From contig NZ_JACRSQ010000003.1 of assembly GCF_014384895.1 (NCBI RefSeq), forward strand, positions 155,171 through 219,170: a stretch of DNA of 64,000 nt, written 5' to 3'. The position numbers and the translations under genes are program-made. Below, piece by piece: positions 51,013 through 58,200 of the stretch. The notes beneath the pieces are model-generated. The model did no database searches, had not been told where the DNA came from, and was given only the letters and a program-made list of their open reading frames with translations. Origin of the DNA: Bianquea renquensis (GTDB taxonomy: Bacteria; Bacillota; Clostridia; Lachnospirales; Bianqueaceae). The first letter of the stretch is position 1; every line of letters starts with the position of its first letter.

Positions 51013-52032
51013 ATGAAAATTGTTGTATTGGCCGGTGGCCATAGCCCTGAACACGACGTCTCCCTCTCGTCAGGGAGCTTGATCGCCAACGCACTTTTAG
51101 AAAATGGCCATGAGGTTGTACTGTTGGATCTCTATGAGGGCTTGCGCCTAACGGCCCCTCTTGCATCCTATTTTCACGCGCCAGGGTCCGGCGCTCCCTT
51201 CTCCTATAGAGTTCCCGAGGTAGCCGCTGAACTTCAACCGCTTTCCGCGGATGCCTCTCTCATTGGCCCCGGCGTAATGGAACTCTGCCGCTTCGCGGAT
51301 CTCGTTTTTCTCTCCCTGCACGGCTCTATGGGAGAAAATGGTCAAATTCAGGCAATTTTTGATGCCTATGGGATTTCCTATACAGGAACCGGATATATTG
51401 GCAGTCTGCTGGCAATGGATAAAGATCTGTCAAAGCAGCTTATGGCCTCCCACGGCGTTTTAACGCCCCGCTGGTCCATCTATGACCCTGCCGTGCCATC
51501 CGACATCCCATTTCCCTGCGTCGTTAAGCCCTGTAGCTGTGGCTCCAGCGTAGGTGTGGCGCTGGCAGAGGACGCTCCCTCCTTAGCTCTCGCCCTGGGC
51601 AAGGCCGGCGACTATGATGATCGCCTGCTCATCGAAGAGCGCATTGTCGGACGGGAATTTTCCGTGGGCATCTTGGACGGCCGTGCCCTACCGCCCATTG
51701 AAATCGTGGTCACAGAAGGATTTTATGACTACCGCAATAAGTACCAGCCCGGGCTTACGAAAGAGCTCTGCCCAGCGCCCATATCCGAGGCGCTGTGTCA
51801 AAAGCTACAAACGCTGGCGTTAACGGTGCACTCGGCACTCCGCCTCGGATATTACTCTCGGATCGACTTCATCGTGGACGCAGGTGAGCAACCTTACTGT
51901 CTGGAAGCCAATACATTGCCCGGTATGACTCCCACAAGCCTACTGCCGCAGGAGGCTGCCGCCGCTGGCATCTCCTACACGGATCTGTGCGAAAAAATCG
52001 CTCAAGCAGGGGTGAAGGAGCGCCGGCGCTAG
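51013..52032 (+). CDS. ddl: D-alanine--D-alanine ligase
   Basis: 339 residues, ATP-grasp enzyme joining two D-alanines for peptidoglycan. N-terminal VVLAGGHSPEHDVSLSSG, LSLHGSMGENGQIQAIFD, lysine region PCVVKPCSCGSSVGVAL, omega loop GFYDYRNKY, and the magnesium-binding RIDFIVD...YCLEANTLPGMTPTSLLP. The Tyr in the omega loop fits a normal D-Ala-D-Ala ligase and not a vancomycin-type D-lactate ligase. It ends the small plus-strand operon. Confidence 0.95.
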   Translation: MKIVVLAGGHSPEHDVSLSSGSLIANALLENGHEVVLLDLYEGLRLTAPLASYFHAPGSGAPFSYRVPEVAAELQPLSADASLIGPGVMELCRFADLVFLSLHGSMGENGQIQAIFDAYGISYTGTGYIGSLLAMDKDLSKQLMASHGVLTPRWSIYDPAVPSDIPFPCVVKPCSCGSSVGVALAEDAPSLALALGKAGDYDDRLLIEERIVGREFSVGILDGRALPPIEIVVTEGFYDYRNKYQPGLTKELCPAPISEALCQKLQTLALTVHSALRLGYYSRIDFIVDAGEQPYCLEANTLPGMTPTSLLPQEAAAAGISYTDLCEKIAQAGVKERRR

Positions 52033-52078
52033 CCTCTTCCCTGAACTATGGAAGAACCTTCAGTTCCCATAGAATCAT

Positions 52079-52131
52079 AAACCGGATATGATTTCTCTTG
52101 CCTTGGCAGCCCCGAAACCATATCCGGTTTT
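52079..52131 (+). terminator. Terminator after ddl
   Basis: Arms ACCGGATATG (52081-52090) and CATATCCGGT (52119-52128), flanked by A and T tracts. It may serve both ddl and the converging gene at 52146. Confidence 0.75.
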
Positions 52132-52145
52132 CCTTTCCAATACAT

Positions 52146-54143
52146 TTATAAATCGCCTAATTTCCCCACTGCTGTGACTGTGACGCGAGTCCCCAGGTAC
52201 ACATGCATATCCCTCGCTTCCGCCACATCCTCCTCCACACCTTGGCGAATGGTTAGCTCTCCTGTAGCGCCACGCCGGCGCGCCTCCTGCTTTGCCGCCT
52301 CCGTAGCCTGCGCCGCGGCGAAGCTTCGCGCCTCTTCCGCCTCTTGAAAATATACATTCTGGTCTGTTCCGTACACACAGAAACCCTCAACGCCATCTTC
52401 GTTGCATTCCGGGCGGATTTCAATGGTGCAGCTGGCTACGATATTGCCCACCACCGCACCGACCGCGTTGGCCACCTCTGCGTGGGGCGGAATGACGGCT
52501 CGAGTCCCCAATAACTCCGCCACCTTTGGTAGAAAGATATGCGTTGGCGCTCCAACCCCGATCAAGGCAGCCGGCGTTGTCAAAATAGAGTTTAACAGCG
52601 TCCCTTCGCGCCCTTCAAAACAATCCCGAAGGAATACTTCCATCCCCGCATCCAGGCCATGCTTTTTGTAATAAGGATTTCGGTCTTCCAATAAAATGCG
52701 GGCGATATTCCGATACAATTGCCAGTGGATTTCCTCATACACCCGATCACACAGCGTATCCAAATCCATCCCAACACAAAGTGCTACCTGGCGGGCGCCG
52801 AGCTTGGATGCCTCTGCATCATAGCGCTGAAAATCCCCTTTAATATGCATGATATCCGTAGGCGTTAGGCCACTGCGGATGACGACACCTTCCTTTTCCA
52901 ATCGCATTACGTTGAGCGTATACACATCCTTTCCCATAGCGGTGGCAGCTTCCTCCAGGGTGAGCGGACCATTCTCCAGCGCTTGGCAGAAGTCTTTTTC
53001 TCGATCCGAATACCGGTCACTGTGGGATATATCCTTGAGACGCAGATAGAACTCATGGATATATTTCGTATGAATTCGCTCTTGTTCTACTATATCCCGC
53101 AATTTCTCCGTGACGTTGGGATACTGCGCCGCCAACATGCACAACGGTACAACCCGAACTGAATCTAAAAGTAGCTGGCGGTCATTATACCGCACCGCTG
53201 TATCTCCCCCAAGCGAAAATGTATCGACGTACAATCCCTTGACAAAGGTCCTCCACTTTCCTACCCGAATTCCATCTTCTGCGCGAACGGGAATCTTGTC
53301 TTTCACAAACGCGATGTCCGTAGTGGTCCCACCCATGTCGACAATTAAGCTATTGGGTTCGCTTGTCAACTCCACGCCTCCCATCACACTGGCGGCCGGA
53401 CCACAGAGCAGCGTTTCCACCGGGCGAACGGCGGTGAACTCCTCATTCATCAGGCTGCCGTCGCTGCGCACGATGACAATCGGGACCGCAATTCCCTTTT
53501 GCTTCAGAACTCGCTTTACCGCCTCCAAAAAATCTGCAATCACCGGAATCAGCCTGGCGTTGAGCAGCGTACTGGCGCCGCGCTGGATGCTGTTGAGATC
53601 GGAAAATAGCTCATGGCCGCAGACCACTGGAATCTCCAGCGCCGCCTCCACCAATTGTTTTGCCTTTTTTTCAATGGCGGCGTTATCCTTCATCGCATTG
53701 ATCTCTACGATGGCCGCCGCGTCATAGCCGTCAAACCATTCATGGAGATTTTCGCCAAAGGCTTTCCAGTCCGGCTCCTCATCCAGCTGCCCATCAAAAT
53801 GTGCACCCTGTTCCTGAAATACGATCGTCTCCATATCCGGCAGGCCATAGCGCGCCCCAGTGGATGCCGCCACCTTGCGGTCCACCCCCCAAAACATAAG
53901 CCGCGCACGGCCACCTTTATTCTCAACACAGGCGTTGGTGGCCAGCGTTGTCGATAGCCCTACGATCTCCGCCTTGACAAGCTGCCCCTGAGGCAGGCTG
54001 CTCATGGCCGCTTCGATGCCAACAGCCAGATTTTCCCGTGTCGTCAGCGCTTTCGCCTTCGCCACCACCGTCCTACTATGAAAATCATAGAGCACCGCGT
54101 CTGTGTATGTACCGCCTGTGTCGATTCCAATTCCAATCTTCAT
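52146..54143 (-). CDS. Hydantoinase A/oxoprolinase-family protein
   Basis: 665 residues. N-terminal Hydant_A_N type start IGIGIDTGGTYTDAVLYDFHSRTVVAKAKALTT and the hydantoinase A core with SLIVDMGGTTTDIAFVKD and GLYVDTFSLGGDTAVRYND. The C-terminal part (GAPTHIFLPKVAELLGTRAVIPPHAEVANAVGAVVGNIV) is family-typical. Such ATP-dependent enzymes open hydantoins, 5-oxoproline or carboxylate acetone; no HyuB partner is adjacent, so the reaction is open. Own promoter at 54183-54211. Confidence 0.87.
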   Translation of the reverse strand: MKIGIGIDTGGTYTDAVLYDFHSRTVVAKAKALTTRENLAVGIEAAMSSLPQGQLVKAEIVGLSTTLATNACVENKGGRARLMFWGVDRKVAASTGARYGLPDMETIVFQEQGAHFDGQLDEEPDWKAFGENLHEWFDGYDAAAIVEINAMKDNAAIEKKAKQLVEAALEIPVVCGHELFSDLNSIQRGASTLLNARLIPVIADFLEAVKRVLKQKGIAVPIVIVRSDGSLMNEEFTAVRPVETLLCGPAASVMGGVELTSEPNSLIVDMGGTTTDIAFVKDKIPVRAEDGIRVGKWRTFVKGLYVDTFSLGGDTAVRYNDRQLLLDSVRVVPLCMLAAQYPNVTEKLRDIVEQERIHTKYIHEFYLRLKDISHSDRYSDREKDFCQALENGPLTLEEAATAMGKDVYTLNVMRLEKEGVVIRSGLTPTDIMHIKGDFQRYDAEASKLGARQVALCVGMDLDTLCDRVYEEIHWQLYRNIARILLEDRNPYYKKHGLDAGMEVFLRDCFEGREGTLLNSILTTPAALIGVGAPTHIFLPKVAELLGTRAVIPPHAEVANAVGAVVGNIVASCTIEIRPECNEDGVEGFCVYGTDQNVYFQEAEEARSFAAAQATEAAKQEARRRGATGELTIRQGVEEDVAEARDMHVYLGTRVTVTAVGKLGDL

Positions 54144-54182
54144 CGCATTTCCTCCTAACTAGGCTTCCGAACATGTATTTCC

Positions 54183-54211
54183 ATTGTACCTTTGTTTTTA
54201 AGGGCTGTCAA
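54183..54211 (-). promoter_or_regulatory. Promoter of the hydantoinase-like gene
   Basis: Minus strand: consensus -35 TTGACA (54206-54211), 17-base spacer, -10 TACAAT (54183-54188). Confidence 0.75.
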
Positions 54212-54305
54212 TTGCTAGAACCAGCGATTTTTGGAAGATATTCGTGATCTCAAAAAAAGGGCTGTCGCGAAAAGGATCGTCCTGCCCCTACATATATTGG
54301 AAGAC

Positions 54306-55005
54306 TGCCCGCCGGCGGGGATTTTTCATTTTGTTTCTTCGTCGGCATGATCGTTTCAACTGTGACGGCAAGGAATTTTCCACCTTTTGCACGCCGGCCT
54401 CTGCCTTTCTTCATCATTCCGGCGGGGATTTTGCCTCCCTTTGCACGCTGGCGGCGGGGACTTTGTCTCCGTTTGCACGCTGGTCGCTGCCTTTCCTCAC
54501 CTCGCCGGCGTGCATTTTTCTTCCCATTTCTCCGCCGCCTTGGCCGTTTCGACTCTGCCGGCGGAGAATTTGTCTTCGTTTGCACGCTGGCCGCTGCCTT
54601 TTTTCACCTCGCCGGCGTGCATTTTTCATTCTGTTTCTCCGCCGGATTGATCCTCTCGACGATGCCGGCGGGGATTTTGTCTCCCTTTGCACGCTGGGCC
54701 CCTGCCTTTCTTCGCCTCACCGGCGTGCATTTTTCTTTCCATTTCTCCGCCGCCTTGATCCTCTCGACGATGCCGGCGGGGATTTTGTCTTCGTTTGCAC
54801 GCCGGTCTCTGCCTTTGCTCGCCTCACCGGCGTGCATTTTTCTTTCCATTTCTCCGCCGCCTTGATCCTCTCGACGATGCCGGCGGGGATTTTGCCTTCC
54901 TTTGCACGCTGGGCCCCTGCCTTTCTTCACCTCGACGACGTGCATTTTTCATTCTGTTTCTCCGCCGCCTTGGGCGTTTCGACGATGCCGGCGGGGATTT
55001 TTCTT
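54306..55005. repeat. Tandem array of about 6.5 copies of a 107-108 base unit
   Basis: The landmark GATGCCGGCGGGGA or a variant starts near 54306, 54446, 54554, 54661, 54769, 54876 and 54984, i.e. every 107 or 108 bases in the last five intervals; an extra 34-base partial unit sits at about 54413. Each unit also carries CCGGCGTGCATTTTT. The units are not identical, so the array is not very recent. Both strands contain long open frames in it (proline/arginine-rich), which are composition effects. Confidence 0.9.
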
Positions 55006-55587
55006 CCCGTAGAATCAATTCCAGTAGATTGTCCGTCCAAAAGTCCGTGTTGATGTGCTTGTTTTCAGTAATCCGCTGATAGACGGACACTTCTGCACAT
55101 TCGTTCTGTTCCGCAGATACCGTTTGCAGATAGTCTTCCATATGAAATTGTCTGTCCTTAAACCCATCTTTGGTTACATTCATTTACTCACATCTCCTAA
55201 AGTTCAGTCCTTCCCTTGACGTTTGCAAGCGCCATAGTACTATGACCTCTGCTGCCTTCTCGTGATAAATCTTATTTCAACCGCTTCCGCAAATGTTCTA
55301 TTGCATTGGAGGCGTCCACGAGACCTCCCCGGGTACTCACACGCTCTTTCCCTCCTATACCTGCTCCATAAATACTAAATGCAATTCCGTGCAGTTATCG
55401 GACTTTGATTTGTTGCGCAATCTCATGCTTACATTTAGCCTCAAATGTAGCAGGCCAGAGTTTTGCCTAATCCTTTCTTCAGATTCCACCTCACGGTGGA
55501 CACCCTTGCTTCGGCTGTATTCTTCCCACTGCCGGGCGGATTGGGGACTTTCACCCGTTAGAACGTGTGCCCACCGGGCACACACAC
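55006..55587 (-). mobile_element. Truncated group II intron (5' ribozyme part and start of its protein)
   Basis: Minus strand. The 5' end lies near 55583-55587 with GTGTG and is followed by the domain I hallmark GGGTGAAAGTCCCC (55543-55556), the CCACCGTGAGGTGG hairpin (55487-55500 region) and further domain I-like stems up to the intron protein start at 55183. The protein frame breaks into the tandem array at about 55010; reverse transcriptase, maturase and domains V-VI are missing. It cannot splice or move. Confidence 0.75.
55010..55183 (-). pseudogene. N-terminal fragment of a group II intron-encoded reverse transcriptase
   Basis: About 58 residues read as an intron protein N-terminus: MNVTKDGFKDRQFHMEDYLQ, TVSAEQNECAEVSVYQRITE, NKHINTDFWTDNLLELIL. 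Start behind AGGAGATGTGAGTAA. After this the frame enters the repeat array and continues as a basic, proline-rich tail to a stop at 54824, giving a chimeric 119-codon frame. The polymerase domain that should follow LLELIL is lost. Whether the chimeric frame is translated is unknown. Confidence 0.7.
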
Positions 55588-55609
55588 AGGCAGGTGTGAC
55601 CCACAAGGA

Positions 55610-55759
55610 TCACACCTGCCTCTGCATTTTATCCTTTAAAAAAGAAGGGACATTACCTTCCCGAGGTTCAACTATCAGTCGGCACAAAAGGTCTATCATG
55701 TGTTTATGCTGTATGCATTCAGCTGGAACCTCATGATAGACCATCGGTTTCGACATCAT
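55610..55759 (-). CDS. Small 49-residue frame upstream of the intron (possible 5' exon)
   Basis: Reads MMSKPMVYHEVPAECIQHKH, then MIDLLCRLIVEPREGNVPSF and LKDKMQRQV, and is directly followed by a perfect 12-base inverted repeat (AGGCAGGTGTGA/TCACACCTGCCT, 55589-55622) and the intron 5' end. The composition looks protein-like, but no good ribosome site precedes the ATG. It is perhaps a remnant of the host insertion-sequence gene or of a small gene into which the intron inserted. Confidence 0.4.
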   Translation of the reverse strand: MMSKPMVYHEVPAECIQHKHMIDLLCRLIVEPREGNVPSFLKDKMQRQV

Positions 55760-55959
55760 GAAATCCAAAACTAGGAGCGCTTTTCAAAATCCAAACAAGG
55801 GGATTTTCCGCCCTGATACAGAGACTTCTAAAAGAAGGAGACTGTCCGGTAAATATCCTGCGCCTCAAGAAAGCCTGATTTTCTAAGGGGCTTTCTCCTT
55901 CTTACCTATCTGGGGCCATATTCGCTATTTCACGACAGCCCCTTCGCTTCACCTATAGG

Positions 55960-56007
55960 AAAAGTCCGCCGTGAGGCGGACCTAGATCTGAGTTCGCGGA
56001 AGCGAAC
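55960..56007 (-). terminator. Double hairpin terminator after the fucosidase
   Basis: Minus strand: first stem GTTCGC-TTCC-GCGAAC (55992-56007), then GTCCGCC-TCAC-GGCGGAC (55964-55981) followed by TTTTCC. Confidence 0.75.
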
Positions 56008-56018
56008 TTTTTCTTTCC

Positions 56019-57317
56019 TCAATCCCGCGCAACTTCCTTCCCTCCGTGAAGCTGTGGAATATAGCTGGCGAAAGTGTACTTCGGTGTTTCCTCAAAGGTC
56101 AATTCAATCATGCCGACGTTGGCGATGGGATCGGGAGACGTCAGGGGTAAATTCTTCAGGAAAATCCGATGCCCCTTCTGTTCAAACTCGATCTCCTCAT
56201 TCGTTCCGAGAATCCGGGCTTTCAACAGTGGCGTCTCAAATCCGCCGAGGGTCATAGTTCCATCCGTAGGCCAGATCCAATTCCACAGATATACCTTTTC
56301 CCCCTTATTGCTCATACTGCAACGCCCCATGGAGCCAAGTTTCACTGTCTTTTCCTTTGGGATACTGCCGTACACGGCCTCCCCATATACCGCCAGCCAT
56401 TTTCCGACGGTCTCCAGGGGCTCAACGGCTTCCTCTGGCACCGATCCATCCGGCGTGGGGCCGATGTTCAGAAGCAGATTGCCTCCATGCGCCGTCACCT
56501 GCCATAGCATGCGGAGAATTCTCTGGGCGTTGTAGCTGTAGGGAATCGCTTGTTCCGAATCGATATATCCCCAGCTCAAATCATTGAAGGTCATGCACGC
56601 TTCCCAGTCTCGATCCTGTGCCTGTATATGCCCTTCTGGCGTTCCAAAATCCTCGGCGAGCTTAGAGCGGTCATCAATGATAATATGGGGCTGCAATTCT
56701 CGAACCATCTGATTGAGGGTCAGAGAATCCCATCCCTCCCAGCTTTCCATGGGGGCCGATACATCATACCAGAGAATATCGATCTTTCCATAATTGCTCA
56801 TCAGTTCGCGGTTTAATCCCAGGATATAGTCGTTAAAGCGCTTGCGGGCCTCCATATCGTAGGCGCAGCGGCCGCCATCGGGATGATGCCAATCCATCAG
56901 CGAGGAGTAAAACCCGATCCCCATATCAAATTCACGGCAGGCGTCCACGAATTCCCGAACTAAATCCCTCTTGGGTCCATAATTCACTGCGTTAAATGGA
57001 TTAACTTTGGAGTCCCACAGACTGAAACCCTCGTGATGTCGCGTCACCATCACACAGTATTTCATACCGGCGCGCTTGGCAAGCTGCACCCATTCTCTTG
57101 GCGCTCCCGGCTTCGTCAAAAATTGATCCTTTAGCGCCTCATATTCTTCCGCACAGCTATTTTCCATAGCCCATGCCCACTCGTGAGCACCACGGATCGA
57201 AAACAACCCATAGTGAATGAACATACCATAACGAGCCTCACGCCACCACTTCATCCTCTCATCCCGGCTGGCCGCAATCTTCGCCTCATACTCTGATTTA
57301 CATAACAATGTACTCAA
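56019..57317 (-). CDS. Alpha-L-fucosidase (GH29)
   Basis: About 432 residues, no signal peptide. GH29 features: MKWWREARYGMFIHYGLFSI, KYCVMVTRHHEGFSLWDS, and the nucleophile region KIDILWYDVSAP with its Asp; later NLLLNIGPTPDGSVPEEAVEPLETVGKWL. C-terminal beta domain from about residue 340. Releases L-fucose from glycans; the sugar could enter the fuculose-phosphate route at the left end of the window. Start set at TTG (57317), 9 bases behind AGGAGG; ATG codons at 57326 and 57338 abut or overlap that site but cannot be excluded. Confidence 0.88.
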   Translation of the reverse strand: MSTLLCKSEYEAKIAASRDERMKWWREARYGMFIHYGLFSIRGAHEWAWAMENSCAEEYEALKDQFLTKPGAPREWVQLAKRAGMKYCVMVTRHHEGFSLWDSKVNPFNAVNYGPKRDLVREFVDACREFDMGIGFYSSLMDWHHPDGGRCAYDMEARKRFNDYILGLNRELMSNYGKIDILWYDVSAPMESWEGWDSLTLNQMVRELQPHIIIDDRSKLAEDFGTPEGHIQAQDRDWEACMTFNDLSWGYIDSEQAIPYSYNAQRILRMLWQVTAHGGNLLLNIGPTPDGSVPEEAVEPLETVGKWLAVYGEAVYGSIPKEKTVKLGSMGRCSMSNKGEKVYLWNWIWPTDGTMTLGGFETPLLKARILGTNEEIEFEQKGHRIFLKNLPLTSPDPIANVGMIELTFEETPKYTFASYIPQLHGGKEVARD

Positions 57318-57718
57318 TGCTGTCATCCTCCTCTCCATATTTCCATTCTGTAGTGATAGTATCAAATCCTGTTGTCAAAAGCCATAGGATAAGCTAATCT
57401 AAATTTATAAAAAATTAACCTTGGTTAACATTACCCATAATTTACCATTCAACAGAAACTTGAAATTTTCTAAAGTTGATATATACTTTTTATATAGTCG
57501 CAGCAAAACATTTGATAGGGCTTCTTTTTCCTCTGATCACATCATTATTTTTTGTCACTGTGGACCATTCATGGTACAACAACGGCATTGACCATTTCCT
57601 TTGTTGACCTATAATCAAATTTGAGGATTTGATTAGACAATCTATACTGATGAACAAATTCCCACCCGAGATCATCTTTAGGTATAGGGGGCGTCTAGTG
57701 ATAGAAAGGATTGATCCT
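57318..57718. other. AT-rich intergenic region
   Basis: About 400 bases between divergent genes. A TATACT -10-like box at 57643-57648 could serve the gene at 57719, with only a poor -35 17 bases upstream (TTTGAG). No clear promoter for the fucosidase was found. No further gene seen. Confidence 0.4.
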
Positions 57719-58156
57719 ATGGATACATTGTACAAGGAATTGTCAGATAAGCTGCATTTGCCAATTTTAATTGATTATTTGCTGTACTCCAGCGCCAGCT
57801 ACAACACAGACCGGCCTACTGAGGAGGAGGCTTGGACGGCTTTGCAAACCTATCTAGAACAGCATGGATATGCAGAAAATGAATTACTCGATCAGATAAT
57901 TGCCTTTACCAGTCTTATCCAGGAAAGTTATCTCATGACGGGTATCAAATTAGGTGCTCAGATTGCCAACGAATTCGTCTTAAATCCACAGGATGTAGAA
58001 CGGGTGGAAAAAATTATGGTGACTAACTCAGATAAAGAAACTGTAATGAAAGAAATTGCGGAAAAGCTTCGCTCTCATTATTTACATTCTTCTGATGAGG
58101 AAACCCGCCGTTTATTAGCGGATATCGACGTGCTATTCCAGACAATCTTGCTATAA
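57719..58156 (+). CDS. Uncharacterised helical protein
   Basis: 145 residues, no signal or membrane segment, acidic and probably all-helical (MDTLYKELSDKLHLPILIDY, EAWTALQTYLEQHGYAENELL, EKIMVTNSDKETVMKEIAEKL). ATG at 57719 behind AAAGGA; an earlier in-frame ATG at 57629 has no site. Followed by a terminator. Not recognised; no function assigned. Confidence 0.65.
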   Translation: MDTLYKELSDKLHLPILIDYLLYSSASYNTDRPTEEEAWTALQTYLEQHGYAENELLDQIIAFTSLIQESYLMTGIKLGAQIANEFVLNPQDVERVEKIMVTNSDKETVMKEIAEKLRSHYLHSSDEETRRLLADIDVLFQTILL

Positions 58157-58158
58157 AG

Positions 58159-58187
58159 AAGGATCTGACTGTCACCGTCAGATCCTT
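58159..58187 (+). terminator. Terminator between converging genes
   Basis: Perfect stem AAGGATCTGAC-TGTCACC-GTCAGATCCTT just after the stop of the gene at 57719-58156; likely serves the converging minus gene as well. Confidence 0.75.
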
Positions 58188-58200
58188 ATGAAGCGTTCTT

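Larger units (their letters stand above)
54259..55941. mobile_element. Composite mobile-element remnant with terminal inverted repeats
   Basis: GGGCTGTCGCGAA at 54259-54271 faces its reverse complement at 55929-55941 (GGGCTGTCGTGAA on the minus strand), 12 of 13 bases matching. Such GGGCTGTCG ends are of the type seen on insertion sequences. No transposase gene lies between them; instead the interval holds a tandem array, a truncated group II intron and a small frame. No target duplication is obvious. It is read as a dead insertion sequence or MITE-like element colonised by other elements. Confidence 0.5.

Noticed and set aside
51013..52032. Vancomycin-resistance type D-Ala-D-Lac ligase
   Set aside because: The omega loop reads GFYDYRNKY with the Tyr typical of ordinary D-Ala-D-Ala ligases, and no vanH/vanX genes are adjacent.
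54306..55005. CRISPR array
   Set aside because: Units are ~108 bases and continuous; there are no short conserved repeats separated by unique spacers and no cas genes nearby.
54244..55053. Long plus-strand reading frame of 269 codons across the tandem array
   Set aside because: It consists of low-complexity Arg/Phe/Ser-rich repeats, is mirrored by open frames in other frames and on the other strand, and lacks a ribosome site; an effect of array composition.
55184..55587. Complete, active group II intron
   Set aside because: Reverse transcriptase body, domain V hairpin and 3' end are not found; the frame is broken by the tandem array.
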